A program made the translations under genes and the position numbers. Under the pieces are notes generated by a model. It was not told where the DNA came from and ran no database searches. It was given only the letters and a program-made list of their open reading frames with translations. A DNA stretch of 64,000 bases from Zea mays (lineage: Eukaryota; Streptophyta; Magnoliopsida; Poales; Poaceae): contig NC_050105.1 of assembly GCF_902167145.1 (NCBI RefSeq), positions 124,451,898 through 124,515,897 on the forward strand, given 5' to 3'. Shown here piece by piece: positions 1 to 10,500 of the stretch. The stretch's first letter is position 1. Every line of letters begins with the position of its first letter.

Positions 1-261
1 GGCCCTGTCTTCGCCAAGAAGCAACCCTGACCAAATCGCCGCACCAACCGACCAAATCGCAGGAGCATTTAATGCAAAGGTGGCCTCCGCTAGACACGTA
101 GCACTCTGCTACACCCCCCATTGTACACCTGGATCCTCTCCTTACGCCTATAAAAGGAAGGACCAGGGCCCTCTTACAGAGGGTTGGCCGCGCGGGGACG
201 AGGACGAGACAGGCGCTCGCGTAAGGCCGCTCGCTCCCTCTCCCGCGTGGACGCTTGTAAC
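1..261 (+). mobile_element. E0: interrupted LTR of a Tat-lineage gypsy element, left part
   Basis: This stretch is the reverse complement of part of the E1 LTR, so it is an LTR of the same family in the opposite, plus-sense, orientation. It continues at 13495-13681 after the E1 insertion. It contains the LTR TATA region (CTATAAAAGG near 149). Relative to the E1 LTRs it lacks about 1 kb, including the 57-bp repeat array: bases near 86-90 join what are positions about 1633 and 643 of the left E1 LTR. The 5' part lies outside the window. Confidence 0.9.
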
Positions 262-570
262 CCCCTTGTCGGCGTTTCGAGACAGGGGGGGTCCCTAAGC
301 CGACGAGTGAGTGTGCTGCGTGCCCCAGCCCAGATGGGTCGAGCGCGTGGGCGAGCGCGAAGGGGGGAGAGGCGAGGTGGCCGGAGTCGAGCGTGAGAGA
401 GATGGAAGTCCCGCGGCCTTCGTGTTCGTCCCGCGCCCAGGTCAGGTGCGCTTTCAGTAGGGGGGTTACAAGCGTCCACGCGGGTGAGGGAAGCGAGCGG
501 CCCCAAGAGAGCGCCTGTCCCGTCCTCGGTCCCGCGCAGCCAACCTTCTCTAAGAAGGCCCTGGTCCTTC

Positions 571-579
571 CTTTTATAG
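571..579 (-). promoter_or_regulatory. E1 LTR TATA box
   Basis: The minus strand reads ACTATAAAAG here, the only strong TATA box in the LTR. It is conserved in the right LTR (near 12098-12106) and in E0, so it is the likely core promoter for the element's sense transcript. Confidence 0.6.
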
Positions 580-1068
580 TCGTAAGGAGAGGATCCAGGT
601 GTACAATGGGGGGTGTAGCAGAGTGCTACGTGTCTAGAGGATAGAGAGCTAGCGCCCTAGGTACATGCCAATGTGGCAGCCGGAGAGGTCTTGGCACCTT
701 GCTGGCGTGATGTCGTGGCTGTCGGAGGTGCGACGGAGCCTGGCGGAGGGACAGCTGTTGGAGCGGTCGAGTCCCTGCTGACGTCGCCCTGCTTCAGTAA
801 GAGAGCTGGGGGCCGCCGTCGTCACAGAGCTTGTGGAGCGCCATCATTGCCCATCCGGCGGAGCTGGCCGGATGGGACGCCGGTCTTGTTCTCCGTGACC
901 CGAGTCGATTCGGGGTAGGATGATGATGGCACTTCCTGTTGACGTGGCGGGTCTGCGCCCTAGGCAGGGTGACGTGGGGGCTCCTCCGAAGCCGAGGTTG
1001 AGTCTGTCCTCTGTTGCCGAGGCCGAGCCCGAGCCATGGGGTCGGGCGAGGCGGAAGTCGTTCGGCCG

Positions 1069-1462
1069 AGGCCAGGGCTGAGTCCGAGCCCTGGGGTCGG
1101 GCGAGGCGGAGTTTCGTCGTCTTCCGGGTCTTAGCCCGAGTCCGAGCCCTGTGGTCGGGCGGAGCGGAGTTCGCCGTCTTCCGGGTCTTAGCCTGAGTCC
1201 GAGCCCTGGGGTCGGGCGGAGCGGAGTTCGCCGTCTTCCGGGCCTTAGCCCGAGTCCGAGCCCTGGGGTCGGGCGAAGCGGAGTTCGCCGTCTTCCGGGT
1301 CTTAGCCCGAGTCCGAGCCCTGGGGTCGGGCGGAGCGGAGTTCGCCGTCTTCCGGGTCTTAGCCCGAGTCCGAGCCCTGGGGTCGGGCAGAGCGGAGTTC
1401 GCCGTCTTCCGGGTCTTAGCCCGAGTCCGAGCCCTGGGGTCGGGCGGAGCAGAGTTCGCCGT
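1069..1462. repeat. 57-bp tandem array in the E1 left LTR
   Basis: About six to seven copies of a GC-rich 57-bp unit, recognisable by GTCTTCCGGGTCTTAGCCC recurring every 57 bases from about 1118. Because 57 is divisible by three, the array makes long proline/arginine-rich ORFs in several frames on both strands; these are artefacts. The same array is in the right LTR. Confidence 0.9.
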
Positions 1463-1954
1463 GGCGCCTTTGGCAAGGCCTGACTGCCTGTCAGACTCAC
1501 TCTGTCGAGTGGCACCGCAGTCGGAGTGGCGCAGGCGGCGCTGTCCTTCTATCAGACCGGTCAGAGGAGCGGTGGAGTGACAGCGGTCACTTCGGCTCTG
1601 CCGGGGGGGCGCGTGTCAGGATAAAGGTGTCAGGCCACCTTTGCATTAAATGCTCCTGCAATTTGGTCAGTCGGTGTGGTGATTTAGTCAAGGTTGCTTC
1701 TGAGCGAAGCCAAGGCCTCGGGCGAGCCGGTAATGTGTCCGCCGTAAAAAAGGGGGGCCTCGGGCGAGACGGAAGTCTCTCGAGGTCGGATGCCCTTGGC
1801 CGAGGCTAGGCTCGGGTGAAGCGTGATCGAGTCATTCGTGTGGACTGATCCCTGACTTAATTGTACCCATCAGGCCTTTGCAGCTTTATGCTGATGGGGG
1901 TTACCAGCTGAGAATTAGGCGTCTTGAGGGTACCCCTAATTATGGTCCCCGACA

Positions 1955-2126
1955 GTAGCCCCCGGGCCTCGAAGGGAGTGTTAGCACTCGCTTGGAGGCT
2001 TTCGTCGCACTTTTTTGCAAGGGGACCAGCCTTTCTCGGTTGCATTTTGTTCCAGTGGGTGCGCGCGAGCGCACCCGCCGGGTGTAGCCCCCGAGGCCTC
2101 GGAGGAGTGGTTACACTCCTTCGAGG
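1955..2126 (-). other. E1 polypurine tract with two tandem stem-loops
   Basis: Immediately inside the 3' LTR the minus strand reads CGGGGGCTAC, the polypurine tract. Next to it 1966-1999 folds as an imperfect hairpin (about 13 of 15 pairs, loop TTAG). A second GTAGCCCCCGAGG copy at 2084 is followed by another hairpin at 2097-2126 (12 of 13 pairs, loop GTTA). The unit therefore seems to be duplicated. Confidence 0.6.
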
Positions 2127-3249
2127 TCTTAATACCTCGCGTAACGCTTCGGCTGGTCTGGTCGTTCCCTCATGCGAACTGGCCGTAGCCCGGGTGCACG
2201 GTCGGGGCCCAAGCTCTCGGGCTGGTATGTTGACGCTGTCAACGGTTTGGCCGGAGCCGGTTTTTGCGGGAGCAGCCCCCGAGCCTCTGCACAGGGCGAG
2301 AGGACGATCAGGGACAGACTCGACTTTTTACATACGCCCCTGCGTCGCCTTTCCGCAAGGAGGAGGGGGGGAGTGCGCCATGTTACCCTCGATGGGCACC
2401 GAACATGGTGTCTCCAGTGAGCTGCAAGCGGGTAATCCGAGTGGACGTCCGTGCCCCGTTCGTTGGGGGTCGGCTAGGGGCCCAGAGGCACGCCCAAAAG
2501 TACCTGCGGGTGATTTGCCGGACCCGGTCCCCTGGCGACGGGGTCCGAGGGCTCGATGCCTCCCTCCGATGGGATTCCGTTACAAGATCGTTCCCGCTGG
2601 TCTCGGAAATGTCCTAGGGTACCTCGGGAGCGCAGCCCGAGCCTCGATTATGTATCGAACGTACCCCTGGTCATCCCTCGCTCGGTGTCTGAGGCGACTG
2701 TGAACCCTTCGGGGGCCAGCCTTCGAACCCCTGATCAGTAATGGGCGCGGAGCCCGAGTAGCCTGAGGCGGCCATGGAACCCTTCGGGGGGCTAGCCTTC
2801 GAACCCCTGACCAGTAGTGGGTGTCGGGCCCACGCGATCTGAGGCGACTGTTGAACCCTTCGGAGGGCCAGTCTTCGAACCCCTGATCAGTAGGGGGGGG
2901 GCTCGGAGCCCGGTTCCTTCGCGGAGAAGGATCCTTTTCGGGGTATCCCCCTTTCCCGGTCCCTGTTGCAAGAGATGGAGAAAGAGGAAAAAAGGAAAAG
3001 GATATGAAATCGAACGACGTGGCGTACCTCTTTTTGACGCGGTTATTACGGCGAAGGCGAAGTGTCGCACGCTTCTCCCGCCAGAGGCGCCGCGTGTCCC
3101 GCCGCGGAGTAAATGCGACGGGGCGGGTAGTTGGCGGGGCGGCCGTTGCGCGTGCGCGAGCCGTTTGAGGAACGGCTGTTCCGCTTCGCGCTTTTTGAAT
3201 TCCACGTCCGGTCCGGGCGGTGTGCTGGAAACGGTTTCACCCCGGCCTT
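2127..3249. other. E1 3' non-coding region
   Basis: GC-rich non-coding DNA between the polypurine tract and the antisense ORF. At 2691-2895 there are three tandem copies of a 75-76-bp unit containing GAACCCTTCGG at 2702, 2777 and 2853. The remaining ORFs show no recognisable protein. Confidence 0.6.
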
Positions 3250-3257
3250 CATATACT
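3250..3257 (+). promoter_or_regulatory. Possible TATA box of the E1 antisense ORF
   Basis: CATATACT lies 146 bp before the ATG at 3396. The matching position in E2 and E3 holds a stronger TATA box, which is the main reason to call it. Confidence 0.4.
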
Positions 3258-3395
3258 TGAGAGGGGGTCCGGTGACGGTTCTTCGCTCTGCTCCCTTCTT
3301 TTCCCTTTAGGTTTTCGTAACCCGGGAAACTTTAGTCGGAGAAGAGAGAAACCGCTCTCCCTGCCCCCTGCGCCGCCATCTTCTCCACTTTGGTG

Positions 3396-3941
3396 ATGGC
3401 GGATCGAGTGACCATAATCCCCCCGCGCGATCCGTGGCCCTTCTCCACAGTGACGGCGAGTGATCTGGAGGAGCTGGTCGGCGAGGGTTTGCTCCGCCCC
3501 CTCACCGACAAGCAGCGGCCAGAGTGGATTCCTCCCGCGGGCGGAGCCACTCCGTCCCCACCGCCGGGGTATGTCGTGAGCTTCGTCTCCTTCCATGAGC
3601 GGGGATTTGGTGTGCCGACGAGCCGCTTTATGCGGGCCATCCTATTCCACTACGGGGTGGAGTTGCACAACCTCTCCCCCAACTCCATCTGGCAGGCCGC
3701 TATCTTCGTAGCGGTATGCGAAGGGTACTTGGGGATCGCTCCTCATTGGGATTTGTGGACTCATCTCTTCCTCGCCGAGCCTTTCGCCTTATCGACGGGG
3801 GAGAGGAGGATCCGTGCAGCGGTGCGGGCCGGCGGCTGCATTCTCTTGTTGAGGCAGTCGCGGGCATCACCCGGCGTTCGTCACCTCGCAGGCCTGAGGT
3901 CGCTCGTACCCTCGGGGACGGAACCGGAGTTCCGTTTGTGA
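3396..3941 (+). CDS. E1 antisense ORF, Transposase_28-type protein, truncated
   Basis: This 181-residue ORF runs against the element's own gag-pol. The ATG at 3396 is chosen because the open frame only begins a few codons earlier at a TTG. Residues about 60-125 contain the block recognised in grass 'putative gypsy type transposon' proteins (Pfam Transposase_28): PPGYVVSFVSFHERGFGVP, then SRFMRAILFHYGVELHNLSP and an alternating hydrophobic/aromatic stretch ending in DLWTHLF. The related ORF of E3 is 999 residues, so this copy has lost most of the protein and ends soon after the domain in a low-complexity Arg-rich tail. Its function is unknown; the Pfam name does not show that it is a transposase. 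The strand, position and similarity to the E2 and E3 ORFs make it a real, decayed gene. Confidence 0.7.
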   Translation: MADRVTIIPPRDPWPFSTVTASDLEELVGEGLLRPLTDKQRPEWIPPAGGATPSPPPGYVVSFVSFHERGFGVPTSRFMRAILFHYGVELHNLSPNSIWQAAIFVAVCEGYLGIAPHWDLWTHLFLAEPFALSTGERRIRAAVRAGGCILLLRQSRASPGVRHLAGLRSLVPSGTEPEFRL

Positions 3942-5213
3942 TGGCACCTTGAATGCCGGTGTTCTTTGTTCATTATGGCTGTCGAGGCCTGAACATGTAT
4001 GTAATTTCGGCACGGAGCCGTGTTTTTTCCTCATTTTCGAGCACTAAGTCTCGCATGTTGATTATCTGAACCGCTTTACCAAGCATGAGTCACCCCGTGT
4101 CAAGGTGACGAGTGAGGTATCCGTATCCCGGAGGCGTAGGAATCCCTCGGCCCGTCCGGCCTTGTTGTCTGGGGCTCCTCTAGCTTAGTTAAAGAGACCC
4201 CTCGGCCGCCCTTCGATGAGCCGAGGCCAGGGGTAGCGATATCAGTATGAACAGAGGCGGAGTTGGCTCGAGAATGGGAACCTGGTTGGCCGGAGCCTAG
4301 TCGTGTTGTCCGTCAGCGGAGCCGACACCAAAGTCGATCAGCCGAGGCCTCGGGTCGGGCTGGCGCCCTTGGAAGCCGGTTGGCCGAGGCCCCAGGGGTA
4401 ACCGGCCGAGCCGCCTGCTCGGGCCGGATTCCCGGAGGAGTCCCTGAACCGCGTCGCCGTCCGAGGCTGGGTCGGACTTTGCTGAAGATGTCGTCGATGC
4501 CGAGGGTGCTCCGGCTCCCTTCAGCGTGAAGACCCGAGCCTGCAGGATCAGATCGTCTTGTAGTGTGTGCCTTCTGCGGCCGCCGAGGCCAAAAAACACA
4601 CCCTCGCCGTGCTTGCGAAGCTGCGTCTTTTTTCCTCTTGTTTCGAGCATCTGGACTCTCTGTCGGTAACAGGGATGTTTGTGTGAGCGAGGGTTGCTTC
4701 TCGCGGAAGGGACGAGTGAGGTATCCGTATCCCAGAGGCGTGGGAATCCCTCAGCTCGGTCGGCCTTGCCGCTTACGCGTACCTTCACCCGCTCATGAGG
4801 CCCTGTCCCCGACTTAGTCGAGAAAGCTTGAAGGACTGCTTCGGCAGGAGAGCTTCCGAACGTGAAGACATGTTCGGTCCACGGAGTCGCTTTATTCGAG
4901 CGTGAGTTACTTATCGCAGAAGGTGATGAGTGAGGTATCCGTATCCCAGAGGCGTAGGAGTCCCTCGGCTCGGTCAGCCTTGGCTGCTTACGTGTACTCC
5001 GTCGTTTCCAGGATCCGCTTTCCGAAGTAGTCAAGAAGCACGAAAGCAATCCTGCTAAAAAGAGATCCTTTTTCGAGGAAAAATTCGACGCAGAGGGGGT
5101 CTCCCCCCTTTTAGCCCCCGAGGGAGGGTCGGGCTTTGCCGAGGCTAGGCCGACCCTTCCTTGACGACTAAACTTTGCGTAGGTGCGAGGTATATGAACA
5201 ACTTGGAAACATC
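3942..5213. repeat. E1 region between antisense ORF and pol, with three dispersed direct repeats
   Basis: Non-coding. A unit of about 65 bp beginning GACGAGTGAGGTATCCGTAT occurs at about 4107-4170, 4711-4776 and 4925-4990, all in the same orientation, with a few substitutions. I see no protein in the region. It may be the remains of the missing part of the antisense gene, or the element's 3' UTR. Confidence 0.6.
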
Positions 5214-5840
5214 TTAAGGGTAGAAGCGACGTAGCTGTTTGATGTTCCAAGCGTTGCCGTAGATCTCGCCTTGATTGTTCGCTAGCTTTTATGTTCCGGG
5301 CTTCAGAACTTTGGCGATGACGAATGGCCCTTCCCAGGGGGGCGTGAGCTTGTGCCTCCCTCGGGCGTCTTGCCGCAGTCGAAGCACCAGATCGCCCACC
5401 TGGAGGTCTCGGGACCGGACCCCTCGAGCGTGGTAGCGTCGCAGGGACTGCTGGTACCGCGCCGAGTGTAGTAAGGCCCTGTCCCGAGCCTCCTCCAGCT
5501 GGTCCAGCGACTCTTCTCGGCTAGCTTGGTTGCTTTGATCGGTGTAGGCCCTCGTCCTCGGGGAGCCGTATTCCAGGTCAGTGGGCAAGATAGCTTCGGC
5601 CCCGTAGACCAGGAAAAACGGCGTGAAACCCGTGGCACGACTCGGCGTCGTCCTTAGGCTCCAGACCACCGAGGGGAGTTCCTTCATCCACCGCTTGCCG
5701 AACTTATTGAGGTCGTTGTAGATCCGAGGCTTGAGCCCTTGTAGAATCATGCCGTTGGCACGCTCTACTTGCCCATTCGACATGGGATGAGCCACGGCGG
5801 CCCAGTCCACCCGGATATGGTGATCTTCGCAAAAATCCAA
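5214..5840 (-). pseudogene. E1 pol, C-terminal part of integrase
   Basis: Minus-strand frame continuing the integrase after a one-base frameshift. It contains the end of the catalytic core, including the conserved Glu region (HPMSNGQVERANGMILQGLK), and the GPF/Y-like C-terminal module (PPWEGPFVIAKVLKPGT). A TAA at 5289-5291 interrupts it; the same frame continues to a natural-looking end (RRFYP, stop at 5214-5216). Upstream, a run of seven T on the plus strand (5844-5850) is one base too long for the frame to continue from the main pol ORF. This copy cannot make complete integrase. Confidence 0.9.
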
Positions 5841-8484
5841 GAATTTTTTTGCCGGTGAACTGGGTACCGTTGTCGGTGATGATGGAGTTCGGGACCCCGA
5901 AGCGATGGATGATGTTGGTGAAGAACGCCACCGCCTGCTCGGACCTGATGCTGTTCAGAGGTCGGACCTCGATCCACTTGGAGAGTTTGTCGATGGCGAC
6001 CAGCAGGTGCGTGTAGCCCCCGGGCGCCTTCTGCAAGGGACCGACGAGGTCCAGACCCCATACAGCGAAGGGCCAGGTGATGGGTATTGTCTGCAGAGCC
6101 TGAGCGGGCAGGTGGGTCTGCTTCGCATAGAATTGGCACCCTTCGCAGGTGCGGACAATTCTAGTGGCGTCAGCCACCGCCGTTGGCCAGTAGAAGCCTT
6201 GTCGGAAAGCATTCCCGACAAGGGCTCGGGGTGCTGCGTGATGGCCGCAAGCCCCCGAGTGTATTTCTTGCAGCAGTTCCCGACCTTCGGCGATGGAGAT
6301 GCATCGCTGGAGGATGCCCGAGGGGCTGCGATGGTAGAGCTCCTCTTCATCGCCCAGCAAGACGAATGACTTGGCGCGTCGCGCTACCCGCCGAGCCTCG
6401 ACTTGGTCGGGGGGTAGCTCTCCTCGGCGAAGATACTGCAGGTACGGGGCCTGCCAGTCTCGATCTGGCATGGCCCCGCTCCGCTCTTCCTCGACGTCCA
6501 GTGCCTCGCCCTCGGGGGCTGAGGGTACCTCGGGCTGTGCCGAGGGTGCCTCGGGCTGAGCCGAGGGTACCTCGGGCTGAGCCGAGGGTACCTCGGGCTC
6601 GGGCGCGTCGTCGATCTTGACAGAGGGTTGATGCAGATCCCGGGAGAAGACGTCCGGGGGGACCGTCGTTCGCCCCGAGGCTATTTTAGCCAGCTCGTCT
6701 GCGGTTTCGTTGTAGCGCCGATCGATGTGGTTGAGCTCGAGCCCGAAGAACTTGTCTTCCAGGAGCCGAACCTCGTCGCAGTAGGCCTCCATCTTCGGGT
6801 CGCGGCAGTGGGAGTTCTTCATGACTTGGTCGATGACGAGCTGCGAATCACCGCGGGCGTCGAGGCGTCTGACCCCTAGCTCGAGGGCGATCCGCAACCC
6901 GTTGACCAGAGCTTCGTACTCGGCCACATTGTTGGACGCCGGGAAATGGAGGCGCAGCACGTAGCGCAAGTGCTTCCCGAGGGGTGAGATGAAGAGCAGG
7001 CCCGCGCCGGCTCCTGTCTTCATCAGCGACCCGTCGAAAAACATGGTCCAGAGCTCCGGTTGGATCGGAGCCGTCGGCAACTGGGTATCGACCCATTCGG
7101 CCACGAAGTCCGCCAACACCTGGGACTTGATGGCCTTCCGAGGGGCGAACGAGATCGTTTCGCCCATGATTTCCACCGCCCACATTGCGATCCTGCCCGA
7201 GGCTTCTCGGCACTGGATGATCTCCCCCAGGGGGAAGGATGACACCACAGTTACCGGGTGAGACTCGAAGTAGTGTCGCAGCTTCCGCCTTGTCAGGATC
7301 ACAGCATACAGCAGCTTTTGAACTTGTGGGTAGCGGATCTTGGTCTCGGACAGCACTTCGCTGACGAAGTAGACCGGCCTCTGAACGGGCAATGCATGCC
7401 CTTCCTCTTGCCTCTCGACCACGATCGCGGCGCTAACCACCTGAGTGGTCGCGGCGACGTAGACCAAGAGGGCTTCTCCATCCGCCGGGGGCACCAAGAC
7501 AGGCGCCTTCGTAAGGAGCGCCTTCAGGTTGCCGAGGGCTTCCTCGGCCTCAGGGGTCCAAGCGAAACACTCGGCCTTCCTTAAGAGGCGGTACAGAGGC
7601 AGACCTCTTTCGCCGAGGCGCGAGATGAAGCGGCTCAGGGCCGCGAGGCATCCCATGACCCTCTGTACACCTTTTAAGTCCTTGATGGGTCCCATGCTGG
7701 TGATGGCCGCGATCTTCTCCGGGTTGGCTTCGATGCCTCGCTCGGAGACGATGAACCCTAGGAGCATGCCTCGAGGCACCCCGAAGACACACTTCTCAGG
7801 ATTGAGCTTGACTCCTTTCGCCTTGAGACATCGGAATGTCACTTCAAGGTCGAAGAGGAGGTCAGAAGCCTTCCTTGTCTTGACTACGATGTCATCGACG
7901 TAGGCCTCGACTGTGCGACCGATGTGTTCGCCGAACACATGGTTCATGCACCGCTGGTACGTCGCGCCCACATTCCTCAAACCGAACGGCATGGTGACGT
8001 AGCAGTACATGCCGAACGGCGTGATGAAAGAAGTCGCGAGCTGGTCGGACTCTTTCATCCGGATCTGGTGATACCCTGAGTAGGCATCGAGGAAGGACAG
8101 GGTTTCGCACCCAGCGGTGGAATCCACGATTTGATCGATGCGAGGCAGAGGGTAGGGAACCTTCGGACATGCTTTGTTGAGACCAGTGTAGTCTACACAC
8201 ATCCGCCATTTCCCCCCTTTCTTCCTCACAAGCACAGGGTTGGCAAGCCATTCGGGATGGAATACCTCTTTGATGAACCCTGCTGCCATTAGCTTGTGGA
8301 TCTCTTCGCCAATCACTCTGCGCTTCTCCTCGTCGAATCGGCGCAGAGGCTGCCTGACGGGTCGGGCTCCGGCCCGAATATCCAGCGAGTGCTCGGCGAC
8401 ATCCCTCGGTATGCCGGGCATGTCTGAGGGACTCCACGCAAAGACGTCGGCGTTTGCGCGGAGAAAGTCGACGAGCACTACTTC
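5841..8484 (-). pseudogene. E1 pol: reverse transcriptase, two RNase H regions, integrase N-part
   Basis: A long minus-strand frame. In order: the RT with KKGGKWRMCVDYTGLNK, PFGLRN and the catalytic motif YVDD; a degenerate gypsy RNase H region (LVYVAATTQVVSAAIVVE) without the usual acidic residues; a second, archaeal-type RNase H with FDGS, ASNNVAEYEAL, GDSQLVI and NETADELA; a short Pro/Glu repeat (PSAQPEV three times); the zinc-binding region ending CEGCQFYAKQ; and the integrase core up to TDNGTQF. The extra RNase H is diagnostic of the Tat lineage. A TAG at 8485-8487 separates the frame from gag-protease with no frame change, and the poly-A frameshift at 5844-5850 ends it. The open frame begins with GTG at 8478, which is not expected to be a real start. 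Confidence 0.9.
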
Positions 8485-10500
8485 CTATTTGGGGTCGAGC
8501 CCGGAACCGATCCGGATCTGCTTGGTGGTGTCGCCACCGGGGTCAAGAGGGACGGCCTTGACCGTCTCCGCTGGCTCGAAGTTGCCGGCATGGCGCTTCA
8601 CGTCTGGCACCTCCTTGGAGAGGTTCTCCAGGTCGGCGATGAGGGCCTCGGACTCGGCGAGGGCCTCGGCGTACTCCACGCACTCCACGTCGCATTCGAA
8701 CGCGTGTTTGTACGTGGGGCCGACGGTGATGACCCCGTTGGGGCCCGGCATCTTGAGCTTCAGGTAGGTGTAGTTGGGGACGGCCATGAACATCGCGTAG
8801 CATGGCCTCCCTAGTACGGCGTGGTAGGTTCCTCGGAACCCGACCACCTCGAACGTCAGGGTCTCCCTTCGGAAGTTGGAGGGCGTCCCGAAGCAGACGG
8901 GGAGGTCGAGTCGCCCGAGGGGCTGGACGCGCTTCCCAGGGATGATCCCGTGGAAGGGCGCAGCGCCTGCTCGGACGGAGGACAGATCGACGTGCAGGAG
9001 CTTGAGGGTCTCGGCGTAGATGATGTTGAGGCAGCTGCCCCCATCCATCAGGACCTTGGTGAGCCTGACATTGCCGACAACGGGGTCGACGACGAGCGGG
9101 TATTTCCCCGGGCTCGACACATGGTCGGGGTGGTCGGCCTGGTCGAAGGTGATGGGCTTGTCGGACCAGTCTAGGTAGACTGGCGCCGCCACCTTCACCG
9201 AGCAGACCTCCCGGCGCTCTTGCTTGCGATGCCGAGCCGAGGCATTCGCCGTATGCCCTCCATAGATCATGAAGCAGTCGCGGACCTCGGGGAACTCTCC
9301 TGCTTGGTGATCTTCGTTCTTGTCGTCGTCGCGGGCCCTGCCACCCTCGGCGGGTGGCCCGGCCCTGTGGAAGTGACGCCGAAGCATAACGCACTCCTCG
9401 AGGGTGTGCTTGACGGGCCCCTGATGATAGGGGCACGGCTCCTTGAGCATCTTGTCGAAGAGGTTTGCACCTCCGGGGGGCTTCCGAGGGTTCTTGTACT
9501 CGGCGGCGGCGACAAGGTCCGCGTCAGCGGCGTCGCGTTTCGGTTGCGACTTCTTCTTGCCTTTCTTCTTGGCGCCGCGCGGAGCAGACGCCTCGGGAGC
9601 CTCTTCCGATGGGCGGCCCTGGGGCTGCTTGTCCTTTCGGAAGATAGCCTCGACCGCCTCCTGGCCAGAGGCGAACTTGGTGGCGATGTCCATTAGCTCG
9701 CTCGCCCTGGTGGGGGTCTTGCGACCCAGCTTGCTCACCAGGTCGCGGCAAGTGGTGCCGGCGAGGAACGCGCCGATGACATCCGAGTCGGTGATGTTGG
9801 GCAGCTCGGTGCGCTGCTTCGAGAATCGCCGGATGTAGTCCCGGAGCGACTCCCCCGGCTGTTGCCGGCAGCTTCGAAGGTCCCGAGAATTCCCGGGGCG
9901 CACGTATGTGCCCTGGAAATTGCTAGCGAAGGCCTGGACCAAGTCGTCCCAGTTGGAGATCTGCCCCGGAGGCAGGTGCTCCAACCAGGCGCGGGCAGTG
10001 TCAGAGAGGAACAGGGGGAGGTTACGGATGATGAGGTTGTCGTCGTCCGTCCCACCCAGTTGGCAGGCAAGGCGGTAGTCCGCGAGCCACAGTTCCGGTC
10101 TCGTTTCCCCCGAGTACTTCGCGATAGTAGTCGGGGGTCGGAACCGGGTCGGGAATGGCGCCCATCGGATGGCCCGACTGAAGGCCTGCGGACCGGGTGG
10201 TTCGGGCGAGGGACTCCGATCCTCCCCGCTGTCGTAGCGCCCCCCACGCCTGGGGTGGTAGCCTCGGCGCACCCTTTCGTCGAGGTGAGCCCGACGGTCG
10301 CGTCGATGGTGCTCGTTGCCGAGGTGGCCCGGGGCCGCAGGCGCGGTGTTGCGCGTGCGCCCGGTGTAGACCGAGGCTTCCCGCATGAATCGGGAAGTCG
10401 CGGCGTGAGGTTCCGAGGGATATCCTTGCCTTCGGGAGGCAGTGCTCTCGGCCCGTCGGGCCGCAGCGCCTTCCAGGAGATTCTTGAGCTCTCCCTGGAT
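8485..10500 (-). pseudogene. E1 gag core, zinc knuckle and aspartic protease
   Basis: Same frame as the gag N-part and as pol. It holds the retrotransposon Gag capsid-like block (ARAWLEHLPPGQISNWDDLV, then GESLRDYIRRFSKQ), a Lys-rich linker, a knuckle-like motif C-X2-H-X5-H-X4-C (CPYHQGPVKHTLEEC) and a protease with VLMDGGSCLNIIY and AVLGRP. Protease DGGS replaces the usual D[ST]G. It ends at TAG 8485-8487, directly before pol in the same frame, so this stop is either a nonsense mutation or, less likely, a readthrough site. Confidence 0.88.

Larger units (their letters stand above)
267..1954 (-). repeat. E1 3' LTR
   Basis: On the minus strand it starts TGTCGGGGACCATAATTA and ends CGAAACGCCGACA. 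It pairs with 11794-13489 with only scattered substitutions and small indels. It contains a TATA box and a 57-bp tandem array. Confidence 0.95.

Noticed and set aside
1069..1462. Regular repeats that might suggest a CRISPR array
   Set aside because: The repeats are contiguous without unique spacers, and the genome is eukaryotic.
844..1515. Long Pro/Arg-rich ORFs across the LTR repeat arrays (also 12370-13047 and the plus-strand frames)
   Set aside because: The 57-bp unit is a multiple of three, so several frames on both strands stay open; the products are simple repeats with no domain.
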